Shown: one piece after another, positions 1 to 6,771 of the stretch
Layout of the letters: each line of letters opens with the position of its first letter
Position numbering within the stretch: position 1 is the first letter of the stretch
Origin: Acinetobacter sp.
GTDB taxonomy: Bacteria; Pseudomonadota; Gammaproteobacteria; Pseudomonadales; Moraxellaceae
NCBI GenBank assembly: GCA_030152605.1
Contig: JASLJB010000059.1
Span: 1-15,449 of the forward strand
Direction of reading: 5' to 3'
Length of the DNA stretch: 15,449 nucleotides
The notes under the pieces: model-generated
Told to the model about the DNA's origin: nothing
Seen by the model: only the letters and a program-made list of their open reading frames with translations
Databases searched by the model: none
Made by a program: the position numbers and the translations under genes

Positions 1-372
1 ACCCGACCCAATCAAACCATCATCCCGGTACTGCGCATCTTTGATCTTGCTGCGGCCCGAGCATTTTACCTTGATTATCTGGGGTTCAAGATCGATTGGC
101 AGCATCAGTTTGGAGAAAACTTTCCACTCTACCTACAAATCTCAAAGGCAGATTTGATCTTACAGTTGTCACAGCATCATGGTGATGTGACTCCAGGCAG
201 TTACATACGCATCTGGATGCAAGATCTAGAAGGTTTTGCATTGCAATTACAAAGTCATGACTACAGGTTTGCTAAACCGGCACTACAGCACACCGAGTGG
301 GGAACGCTGGAGTTGAGCATACTTGATCGATTTTCCAATCGGCTGTGTTTCTGGCACGACCTTGAGTTATGA
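1..372 (+). CDS. VOC/glyoxalase-superfamily protein, 3' part (5' end outside window)
   Basis: The frame is open from base 1, so the gene starts to the left of the window; 123 codons remain before a TGA stop. The visible protein begins with a strand-helix pattern typical of the vicinal-oxygen-chelate fold: IPVLRIFDLAAARAFYLDYLGFKIDW, split here as IPVLRIF (residues 8-14), the ARAFY helix and LGFKIDW. It ends with a TEWGTLELSILDRFSNRLCFW-like stretch, which matches the 'D..GN.l.F' C-terminal strand of bleomycin-resistance and glyoxalase-like proteins. Such proteins bind a metal or ligand between paired beta-alpha-beta-beta-beta units; the substrate cannot be told from this. The family is broad, so resistance to any drug should not be assumed. 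Little appears to be missing, perhaps only a few residues at the N-terminus. Confidence 0.75.
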   Translation, partial: TRPNQTIIPVLRIFDLAAARAFYLDYLGFKIDWQHQFGENFPLYLQISKADLILQLSQHHGDVTPGSYIRIWMQDLEGFALQLQSHDYRFAKPALQHTEWGTLELSILDRFSNRLCFWHDLEL

Positions 373-497
373 GCGGCTTATTTCAAATTAACTTGTGTGA
401 CACTTTGAAGCATCAATAAAACTCATGTTGAGGTGATGGGAAAGCTGCGCTGTTTAGTGAATAATAAACTCAGGATTCATCTGTCAAGGAGTGAGAG

Positions 498-767
498 ATG
501 CAAGTGGTGGGTTATTTACATAATGCGGATCTATTGATCGAGGATGAGCAGCATGTGGCTGTGATTGGTGAAAGTCACTATGTGTTGAGCCTCGGTGATC
601 GGGTATATTTGCAGAAAAATCTCGATGCCCAATCTCATCTCTACGCGGTTGAGATTTCATTTTTAAGCGCAGGGCATGTGCAGCGACATCCCGATCAAGT
701 CCAAGTACGTTTTTTAGGCTGTCGTGAACTGCTACAACAATACTTGAATTCCACCACCGTGCATTGA
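498..767 (+). CDS. Small conserved-looking hypothetical protein (89 aa)
   Basis: I do not recognise this protein. The ATG start is supported by a strong ribosome binding site (AAGGAGTGAGAG directly upstream). The 89-residue product is soluble, without signal peptide or membrane segment. Its pattern suggests a small beta-rich fold: alternating hydrophobic strands at VVGYL, HVAVIGESHYVLSL, HLYAVEISFL and QVQVRFLG, then a short C-terminal helix (CRELLQQYLN). It stands alone: 125 bases separate it from the gene before and about 390 bases from acnB. The stop codon sits in the loop of an inverted repeat (752-781). A minus-strand ORF over the same bases (484-828) has no ribosome binding site and reads like a shadow. 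That the gene is real is fairly likely; its function is unknown. Confidence 0.65.
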   Translation: MQVVGYLHNADLLIEDEQHVAVIGESHYVLSLGDRVYLQKNLDAQSHLYAVEISFLSAGHVQRHPDQVQVRFLGCRELLQQYLNSTTVH

Positions 768-781
768 TGCTTGCGGTGGTG
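752..781 (+). repeat. Inverted repeat spanning the stop codon of the 89-aa gene
   Basis: CACCACCG (752-759) is exactly complementary to CGGTGGTG (774-781), with a 14-base loop that contains the TGA stop. An inner GCAT/ATGC pairing is possible. No run of T follows, so this is not a canonical intrinsic terminator; it could slow 3' exonucleases or be part of a factor-dependent end. Confidence 0.4.
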
Positions 782-1050
782 TGCACAGGATGTGAGCCGA
801 GGATGAATATCTGTTCACTTCGACGCAACAGCGTAGATATTTAGTCTATAGTGCTGTTTTATCAATGACTTTGCCTAGTGACTATGCTTCACTATAACGC
901 GTTATATTTGAGTGTATCTTGTGGATTCGCTATGAATTGTCTACAGACCCGAGTACGATGGGCTGCTGATGCGTGTCAAGTCGATACGATTCGAACCCCC
1001 TACATTTATTTATAAAATAATGGTCATCACGAATAAAGACGTTCGTTGCA
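768..1050. other. Non-coding stretch upstream of acnB with a hairpin and a perfect palindrome
   Basis: No convincing gene is visible between the 89-aa protein and the acnB promoter. The stretch holds a 6-bp inverted repeat TAGTGA/TCACTA (876-881 and 889-894). Overlapping it is a 14-bp perfect palindrome TATAACGCGTTATA (893-906), which could be an operator. At 988-1000 the minus strand reads like the T-loop of a tRNA, but no tRNA can be folded around it. Confidence 0.4.
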
Positions 1051-1079
1051 TTAACTTTTGCCTTGATTTTTAGTAAAAT
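1051..1079 (+). promoter_or_regulatory. Predicted sigma70-type promoter of acnB
   Basis: A -35 box TTAACT (1051-1056, 4 of 6 matches) lies 17 bp from a -10 box TAAAAT (1074-1079, 5 of 6 matches). Transcription would start near 1086 and give a leader of about 70 bases before the GTG start. This is the best-scoring pair by eye in the intergenic stretch. Confidence 0.5.
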
Positions 1080-1091
1080 TTGGCTGTCCAT

Positions 1092-1138
1092 ACTATCCGT
1101 GAAGCTTTTGACAAGCTGGAATTTGCGGGTAGTTTTTT
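1092..1138 (+). promoter_or_regulatory. Structured leader of acnB: stem-loop followed by a T run
   Basis: ACTATCCG (1092-1099) can pair over 8 bp with CGGGTAGT (1126-1133), with one G-U pair. Inside its loop a second small hairpin, AGCTT/AAGCT (1103-1107 and 1113-1117), can form. Six T residues (1133-1138) follow at once, then six A residues and the ribosome binding site. The shape is that of an attenuator or a translation-controlling leader. The pairing is seen directly; the regulatory role is inferred. Confidence 0.4.
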
Positions 1139-1156
1139 AAAAAAGAGGAATAAACT

Positions 1157-3796
1157 GTGCTAGAAGCTTACCGCCAACACGTAGAAGAACGTGCCGCACT
1201 CGGAGTCCCACCGAAGCCACTTGATGATGTTCAAACCGCTGCATTGGTTGAACTATTCAAAAATCCACCGGCTGGTGAGGAAGCATACTTAGTTGATTTG
1301 CTTGAAAACCGTGTCCCTGCTGGTGTAGACCAAGCTGCGTACGTTAAGGCTGCTTTTTTAGCTGCACTTGCTAAAGGCGAAGCCACATCTGCATTAGTTT
1401 CTAAAGAGCGTGCTGTTTACTTACTGGGCACCATGCTCGGTGGTTATAACGTTGCGCCATTGGTTGAGTTGTTAGACGATGCTGCGCTTTCTGGTTTAGC
1501 CGCTGAAGCGTTGAAAAAAACCCTGTTGGTATTTGATGCGTTCCATGACGTTGCTGAAAAAGCCAAAGCGGGCAATGCGAATGCGCAAGCTGTTCTTCAG
1601 TCTTGGGCTGATGCTGAATGGTTCACCAGCCGTCCAGACGTTCCTGAAGAAATCAAAATCACTGTATTGAAAGTGACTGGCGAAACCAACACCGATGACT
1701 TGTCACCTGCACAAGACGCGTGGAGCCGTCCAGACATTCCATTACATGCCAACGCAATGTTGAAAAACGAACGTGATGGCATCAACCCTGAAAAACCAGG
1801 TGAAGTCGGTCCACTGAAACAAATCGAAGCCTTAAAAGCGATCGGTAACCAAGTGGCTTACGTGGGTGACGTTGTTGGTACAGGTTCAAGCCGTAAATCA
1901 GCGACTAACTCAGTACTTTGGTTTACAGGCGATGATATTCCGCACATTCCAAACAAAAAAGATGGCGGCGTATGCTTAGGTTCTAAAATTGCACCGATCT
2001 TCTTTAACACCATGGAAGATGCAGGCGCTTTACCTGTAGAAATCGACGTATCGAACATGAACATGGGTGATGAAGTCATCCTAAAAATCGATCACGCTGC
2101 TGCAAAAGTCACTGCGTTTAAAGATGGCGCTCAAATTGCTGAAGCTGATCTTAAAACCCCAGTACTGCTTGACGAAGTTCGTGCCGGTGGTCGTATCAAC
2201 TTGATCATTGGTCGTGGTTTAACCACTAAAGCACGTGAAGAGTTGGGTCTACCTGTTTCAACTGTGTTCCGTACACCAGTTCAACCAGAAAACACCAGCA
2301 AAGGCTTCACGCAAGCACAGAAAATGGTTGGCCGTGCATGTGGTCTTCCAGAAGGTCAAGGCGTTCGTCCAGGTACTTACTGTGAACCACGTATGACGAC
2401 TGTGGGTTCGCAAGATACTACCGGTCCAATGACACGTGATGAGTTGAAAGACTTGGCATGCTTAGGTTTCTCTGCAGACCTCGTGATGCAATCTTTCTGT
2501 CACACTGCTGCATATCCAAAACCAGTTGACGTACAAATGCAACACTCACTCCCGGACTTCATTATGAACCGTGGTGGTGTGTCATTACGTCCAGGTGACG
2601 GTATTATTCACTCTTGGTTAAACCGTATGCTTCTTCCGGATACTGTTGGTACTGGCGGTGACTCACATACACGTTTCCCAATCGGTATTTCTTTCCCTGC
2701 AGGTTCTGGTCTTGTTGCGTTCGCTGCAGCCACTGGTGTAATGCCATTGGATATGCCTGAATCAGTATTGGTGAAATTCAAAGGTAAAATGCAGCCTGGT
2801 ATCACGCTACGTGACTTGGTACATGCAATTCCTTACTACGCGATCCAAGAAGGCGATTTGACTGTAGAGAAGAAAGGTAAGAAAAACATCTTCTCTGGTC
2901 GTATCCTCGAAATCGATCTACGTGAAATGGAAACTGAGCTGACTGTTGAGCAAGCATTTGAATTGTCTGATGCGTCTGCTGAACGTTCTGCTGCGGGTTG
3001 TTCAATCACTTTGTCTGAAGAGAAAGTGGCTGAATACCTACGTTCAAACATCACCATGTTGAAATGGATGATCTCTGAAGGTTATGGCGATGCACGTACT
3101 ATGGCGCGCCGTGTTGAAAACATGGAAAAATGGTTGGCTAACCCAAGTCTGTTAACTGCAGATGCGGATGCTGAATACACCAAAGTCTATGAAATCGACC
3201 TTGCAGACATCAAAGAACCTGTACTTTGCTGCCCGAACGATCCAGATGATGCAAAACTATTGTCTGACGTTCAAGGCGTGAAAATCGACGAAGTATTCGT
3301 TGGTTCTTGTATGACCAACATTGGTCACTTCCGTGCGACGGGTAAATTACTTGAGAAAGTACCGGGTGGTACTTTGTCTACACGTCTATGGATTGCGCCG
3401 CCAACACGTATGGATGAGCGTCAATTGATGGAAGAAGGTTTCTATAACATCTATGGTAAAGCTGGCGCGCGTACTGAAATGCCAGGTTGTTCATTGTGTA
3501 TGGGTAACCAAGCACGTGTTGCACCGAACACCACGTGTGTTTCAACGTCTACACGTAACTTCCCGAACCGTCTAGGTCAAGGTGCAAACGTTTACTTGGC
3601 ATCTGCTGAGCTTGCGTCTGTTGCAGCGGTATTGGGTAAACTCCCAACACCTGCTGAATACCAAGAATATGCGGCTCAAATCGACAGCATGTCTTCAGAT
3701 ATCTACAAGTATTTAAACTTTGATCAAATGTCTGACTACACCGATGCTGCTGCTGAAGTGGACACCAAGAAAATCTCTGCGGCTCAATTGGCTTAA
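1157..3796 (+). CDS. acnB: Aconitate hydratase B (bifunctional aconitase / 2-methylisocitrate dehydratase)
   Basis: This is the main TCA-cycle aconitase, interconverting citrate and isocitrate through cis-aconitate in the cytoplasm with a [4Fe-4S] cluster; AcnB enzymes also act on 2-methylcitrate-pathway intermediates. The 879-residue protein matches the family length (865 in E. coli). The N-terminus, MLEAYRQHVEERAALGVPPKPL, is the usual AcnB start and forms the HEAT-like domain (about 1-160). The swivel domain follows (about 170-380, with GDVVGTGSSRKSATNSVLW), then the three catalytic domains. Cluster ligands are visible as Cys718 (GSCMTNIGH), Cys778 and Cys781 (PGCSLCMGN), equivalent to Cys710, 769 and 772 of E. 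coli. The start is GTG, preceded by AGAGGA at a good distance. It is monocistronic, with its own promoter and a strong terminator. Apo-AcnB of E. coli binds mRNA when iron is short; that is known for the family, not shown here. Confidence 0.97.
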   Translation: MLEAYRQHVEERAALGVPPKPLDDVQTAALVELFKNPPAGEEAYLVDLLENRVPAGVDQAAYVKAAFLAALAKGEATSALVSKERAVYLLGTMLGGYNVAPLVELLDDAALSGLAAEALKKTLLVFDAFHDVAEKAKAGNANAQAVLQSWADAEWFTSRPDVPEEIKITVLKVTGETNTDDLSPAQDAWSRPDIPLHANAMLKNERDGINPEKPGEVGPLKQIEALKAIGNQVAYVGDVVGTGSSRKSATNSVLWFTGDDIPHIPNKKDGGVCLGSKIAPIFFNTMEDAGALPVEIDVSNMNMGDEVILKIDHAAAKVTAFKDGAQIAEADLKTPVLLDEVRAGGRINLIIGRGLTTKAREELGLPVSTVFRTPVQPENTSKGFTQAQKMVGRACGLPEGQGVRPGTYCEPRMTTVGSQDTTGPMTRDELKDLACLGFSADLVMQSFCHTAAYPKPVDVQMQHSLPDFIMNRGGVSLRPGDGIIHSWLNRMLLPDTVGTGGDSHTRFPIGISFPAGSGLVAFAAATGVMPLDMPESVLVKFKGKMQPGITLRDLVHAIPYYAIQEGDLTVEKKGKKNIFSGRILEIDLREMETELTVEQAFELSDASAERSAAGCSITLSEEKVAEYLRSNITMLKWMISEGYGDARTMARRVENMEKWLANPSLLTADADAEYTKVYEIDLADIKEPVLCCPNDPDDAKLLSDVQGVKIDEVFVGSCMTNIGHFRATGKLLEKVPGGTLSTRLWIAPPTRMDERQLMEEGFYNIYGKAGARTEMPGCSLCMGNQARVAPNTTCVSTSTRNFPNRLGQGANVYLASAELASVAAVLGKLPTPAEYQEYAAQIDSMSSDIYKYLNFDQMSDYTDAAAEVDTKKISAAQLA

Positions 3797-3840
3797 TTGA
3801 TCGCGTGAATTTTCTACAATTCACTTGAATATGCATTGAA

Positions 3841-3871
3841 AATGGGGCTGATCATTCAGCCCCATTTTTTT
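3841..3871 (+). terminator. Intrinsic terminator of acnB
   Basis: A perfect 11-bp stem (AATGGGGCTGA, 3841-3851, with TCAGCCCCATT, 3856-3866) closes a TCAT tetraloop and is followed by T residues to 3871. It lies 44 bases after the acnB stop. Confidence 0.92.
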
Positions 3872-3998
3872 ATCTATAAACGGGTAAATTTGCCTACAAG
3901 CTATGTCTGGTCAGCATTTCATTGCCTTGCTTATATTGTTACAAGGGATGAACTTGGCTGAAATAAGCACTTTCTTTGCCACGAGCATGCTTTTGCGG

Positions 3999-4007
3999 TG
4001 CTATAAT
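3999..4007 (+). promoter_or_regulatory. Extended -10 promoter for the 66-aa / membrane-protein genes
   Basis: TGCTATAAT (3999-4007) is a perfect extended -10 element; TTGCCA about 20 bp upstream is a poor -35. Transcription would start near 4013. This places the upstream in-frame ATG at 3903 outside the transcript and supports the start at 4044. Confidence 0.6.
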
Positions 4008-4043
4008 GGCTCAAGATTGATCGCTGTTTTACAGGAGAAGGTC

Positions 4044-4244
4044 ATGATCTTTTTTTCTACAGAACGTCAGATCCGCAAGAAACTGCTTGAGAATTCAGAC
4101 AGTAGTAAATACATTCGCGAAGATGCTGATCCTGAAAAGGTGGTGGCAGAGACCATGCGTTTAGTCCAACTCGAATTGGCACGTAAAAAAGAAGAGCGCT
4201 TGTCTAAAATGTTGTCTGAGACCCAAGGATTAGCCAGTGAATGA
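4044..4244 (+). CDS. Small charged hypothetical protein (66 aa)
   Basis: I do not recognise the function. The ATG at 4044 is chosen over the in-frame ATG at 3903 because AGGAGAAGG lies just upstream and the extended -10 promoter lies between the two. The first 47 codons of the longer frame also look non-coding. The 66-residue product is soluble and strongly charged. Its C-terminal half (about residues 28-60, VVAETMRLVQLELARKKEER) is an amphipathic helix, likely a coiled coil. The stop overlaps the start of the next gene by four bases (ATGA, 4241-4244), so translation of the two is probably coupled. The small protein may therefore be a partner of the membrane protein that follows. No homology-based role can be given. 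Confidence 0.7.
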   Translation: MIFFSTERQIRKKLLENSDSSKYIREDADPEKVVAETMRLVQLELARKKEERLSKMLSETQGLASE

Positions 4245-5326
4245 ACGGTTTAATCTTAGTACTCAGTATCATTGTTATTGGTTATATTTATCAAAGCATT
4301 AACTTAGTTACCAAGTACTCCACCAGCGAAATGCCGGTACATCATTTATATTATAAAAGTGCAGTCATTGGTTTTATCTTTTTTTCAATCAGTTTAATCA
4401 TTACTTTTTTTGCTCTATTTCTAAGCTCACTGATCGACTATCAATTCGATAAGAACTTTATTCAAAATATCGAACTGCTGCCAAATCTCTATATTATCTG
4501 GGCCATTGGTTTTGGCGTATCCTTGGTGATTTGTCTATTCTTCGTCTGGTTAAAAAACTATATCTTGTTGCGTGGCATAGATCGGGTCAACAATATCAAT
4601 AAAATCTACGCCATGACCCTGACCACACCACTCGACAAGCTATTAAATAATTCTGCTTTTTTATCTGAAAGCGACTTTAAAAATAAAATTATTATGCTGA
4701 CCATGCATGACAAGAAAATCTATGTCGGCACGGTATTTCCTGATCGTAAGATCTTTGAACGCTTTCTCTATGGACAAACTGAATTTATATTCTGTCCGAT
4801 TTATAGCGGCTATCGCAACAAAGACACTTTGGAGTTGGTGATTACCACGGATTATCTACAAGACAAAGATATCGACAACACCAAATATCAAATCATTTTA
4901 AATCGCAAAAATATTATTACTGCGACCAAGATCGACTTGGATACCTTGTTTGATTTTATGTATAAAGAAAACCTACTCAGTAAGCTGACCCAGGCCTTTA
5001 ACAAGAAATATCCTTTGCTGATTTTTATGAAAAATAAAAATATATACATCGGACGCTTGATTGATGATGTTTCAGCCTACGCCACACTGAATGAACTGAA
5101 TCATTTGGGGATGAGTTTAAGTTATCAGTGTGTCTATGAGCGCGATCAGCCAATTAATCAACAATGTTATGACTTTCAGACTTTGAGAGACTTATATTGT
5201 GGGATTAACTTTAAGGAAATTGAGAGTATTTGGTTTCGTAGCAAACCGGAACCGATCTGGATCAAAGACAAAAGAATCTCAGCAGAAATGCTACTCAAAC
5301 TCTTTGATTATCGACGCATGCATTGA
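4241..5326 (+). CDS. Membrane protein with a duplicated small beta domain (361 aa, function unknown)
   Basis: I do not recognise a named family. Three hydrophobic segments stand at about residues 2-20, 40-65 and 83-108; a cytosolic part of some 250 residues follows. In that part two similar units are visible. IMLTMHDKKIYVGTVF (151-166) corresponds to LLIFMKNKNIYIGRLI (259-274). Each is followed, after a variable stretch, by a strand of the type KYQIILNRKNIITATKI (215-231) or GINFKEIESIWFR (321-333). The 'hydrophobic strand - K.IYVG.V' motif is what an SH3- or Sm-like small barrel would give, as in some membrane-linked DUF families. This fold assignment is inference. The start overlaps the preceding gene by four bases. 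Base composition is clearly more AT-rich than acnB, as is common for accessory membrane proteins. It may act as a membrane-anchored sensor or scaffold, but nothing in the sequence proves it. Confidence 0.75.
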   Translation: MNGLILVLSIIVIGYIYQSINLVTKYSTSEMPVHHLYYKSAVIGFIFFSISLIITFFALFLSSLIDYQFDKNFIQNIELLPNLYIIWAIGFGVSLVICLFFVWLKNYILLRGIDRVNNINKIYAMTLTTPLDKLLNNSAFLSESDFKNKIIMLTMHDKKIYVGTVFPDRKIFERFLYGQTEFIFCPIYSGYRNKDTLELVITTDYLQDKDIDNTKYQIILNRKNIITATKIDLDTLFDFMYKENLLSKLTQAFNKKYPLLIFMKNKNIYIGRLIDDVSAYATLNELNHLGMSLSYQCVYERDQPINQQCYDFQTLRDLYCGINFKEIESIWFRSKPEPIWIKDKRISAEMLLKLFDYRRMH

Positions 5327-5397
5327 GATCTGGGTATAGCAAACTTTTGCTCATTGATTTATATTTTGCTCTATTCAATATGCTGTAAAGATTGCAA

Positions 5398-6240
5398 ATG
5401 TCTAAATCTAAGTGGATTAAGCAAGGGAAGTCCAAGAAGAAAAAGTTTTATCCACAAAAGCGTTATAGTTTTGCCGATCAATATCTGAAAGAGCAGCAAC
5501 AGGCAATTGAACAGCAAAAGATTGAGGCTGAGCCCGAAGCTGAATTTGTCGAGATGCGTGGTGAGTTAAACTATATTTTAGGTATAGCGACTCAGTATTT
5601 TATCTTGATATTTTTCATATACATGTTGAGTTTAATTTTAACTCTACTCCCAATTTTTTTCGATCCATTTGGGCTGTGGGCGAATTATGACGCAGATTAT
5701 TTTATTGGTGACTATTGGAAGTTCTTGCTCGCGATTCATATATTAGTTCCTATCTTGATTATTTTTGCATCTCGAAAACCCAGTACAAGATCAGGCAAGT
5801 GGATTAAAAACTATGTGGTTGCAGCACAAGGCCTGAGATTAATTCACTACGATCAAACAGAAACTTTTATCGACTACCAAGATATGCGTTATGTGACTGT
5901 GGTGAGGCAAGGGACCGGGATTGATAAGCTTGAGCTGCATTATTACTGCGCTGAGCAAAATATCACGGTGAAAAGAGTTCCCATGTTTCAGACCGATTTT
6001 TTTATTGCTGCTATTTATCCGATTAAAAATGAGCGGGCACTGATCAGTCATTTTTTACAACAGCTGCATAAAAAGAAACCGCACTTGGTTCAAAACCTAC
6101 GTAGTTTGTGTTTGCTCAATATAGATGAAGACACATTTGTGCTCGATCAAAAAGCACAGCGTCGAGATCGATATTATACAATTCTGTTTTGGATCATTAT
6201 GCTGCTGATTCTTGTCGGCGTATTTTATGTCTTAGATTAA
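5398..6240 (+). CDS. Membrane protein with PH-like cytosolic segment (280 aa, function unknown)
   Basis: The ATG at 5398 gives an N-terminus MSKSKWIKQGKSKKKK; a TTG two codons earlier is also possible, and the ribosome binding site (TAAAGA) is weak. Residues 1-50 are hydrophilic, first strongly basic, then Gln/Glu-rich and likely helical (QYLKEQQQAIEQQKIEAE). Transmembrane segments follow at about 60-88 and 107-125, and a third ends the protein at about 260-279. Between the second and third lies a segment of alternating strands: NYVVAAQGLRLIHY, FIDYQDMRYVTVV, LELHYYCAEQNITVK. It resembles bacterial PH-domain proteins of the YdbT kind, where 'G.r..........i.y.di..v' is typical. This is an inference from pattern. 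It follows the 361-aa gene by 71 bases on the same strand and shares its AT-rich composition, so the two may be co-transcribed and act together in the inner membrane. Confidence 0.7.
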   Translation: MSKSKWIKQGKSKKKKFYPQKRYSFADQYLKEQQQAIEQQKIEAEPEAEFVEMRGELNYILGIATQYFILIFFIYMLSLILTLLPIFFDPFGLWANYDADYFIGDYWKFLLAIHILVPILIIFASRKPSTRSGKWIKNYVVAAQGLRLIHYDQTETFIDYQDMRYVTVVRQGTGIDKLELHYYCAEQNITVKRVPMFQTDFFIAAIYPIKNERALISHFLQQLHKKKPHLVQNLRSLCLLNIDEDTFVLDQKAQRRDRYYTILFWIIMLLILVGVFYVLD

Positions 6241-6267
6241 GAAGCAAATGCTTTTGTGATATGACAC

Positions 6268-6726
6268 TTGTTTAGATGCAGCTTGCAAGATATCGGTTAT
6301 GCAACACCAAAACTCGATGTACGTGCAGTGGTTTTTCAGCACGATAAAATACTCCTCACGCGTGAAGTACAAGATGGGCGATGGTCATTACCCGGTGGAT
6401 GGGCAGATGTGGGGTATTCGGCAAGTGAAAATGTCGTGAAGGAGGTTTTAGAGGAAACTGGTATACAAGTCAAAGTCACTCAACTTCTTTCTCTGCTGGA
6501 TTATCGTAAACATCCTTATCCAGCGATGTTTCTGCATGCCTATAAAGCATTTTTCTTATGTGAGGTCATTGGGGGTGAGCTTCGTGCAAGTCTTGAAACC
6601 AGTGAGTCCGGATATTTCAGTATCGATGAGTTACCACCAATCTCTGAAGGTCGAGTTACAACCGCACAAGTGAAAGATTTATTCTCTTATATAGTAAATC
6701 CAGCGACTCAAACCTACTTTGATTGA
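6268..6726 (+). CDS. Nudix hydrolase lacking its N-terminal domain (about 152 aa)
   Basis: Nudix enzymes hydrolyse nucleoside diphosphates linked to another moiety. The core is clear: KLDVRAVVFQHDKILLTRE, then LPGGWADVG and the Nudix helix ending in KEVLEETGI, which keeps the metal-binding EExG. Two positions of the classical box G-x5-E-x7-RE-U-x-EE-x-G-U differ: the first Glu is Tyr (GYSASE) and Arg is Lys. I recall similar replacements in this GGWADVG subfamily, so they need not mean loss of function. Relatives usually have about 50 more residues at the N-terminus, before 'LF....GYQTPKLDVR'. Here that part is absent: a TGA stop lies in frame at 6262-6264. The only usable starts are TTG at 6268 (LFRCSLQDIGYATPK) or TTG at 6283, with no good ribosome binding site. 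The gene may thus be a truncated, possibly decaying copy, or it may be expressed from the preceding gene's transcript, 27 bases upstream. Confidence 0.75.
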   Translation: MFRCSLQDIGYATPKLDVRAVVFQHDKILLTREVQDGRWSLPGGWADVGYSASENVVKEVLEETGIQVKVTQLLSLLDYRKHPYPAMFLHAYKAFFLCEVIGGELRASLETSESGYFSIDELPPISEGRVTTAQVKDLFSYIVNPATQTYFD

Positions 6727-6771
6727 AAATACTCTTCATTAAAATAGGTCTGAATTTTCAGAGGCGTGACT

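Noticed and set aside
484..828. Minus-strand ORF of 114 codons
   Set aside because: It lies over the 89-aa plus-strand gene, which has a much better ribosome binding site, and its translation has no recognisable domain pattern.
988..1000. tRNA T-loop-like string on the minus strand (GGGGGTTCGAATC)
   Set aside because: The bases beyond the loop do not pair with the GGGGG side, no acceptor stem or CCA end follows, and no integrase or duplicated end is seen. Most likely chance, at best a very old tRNA fragment.
3903..4043. Upstream extension of the 66-aa gene from an earlier ATG
   Set aside because: A perfect extended -10 promoter and a strong ribosome binding site lie downstream of that ATG, so the longer protein would not be on the main transcript.
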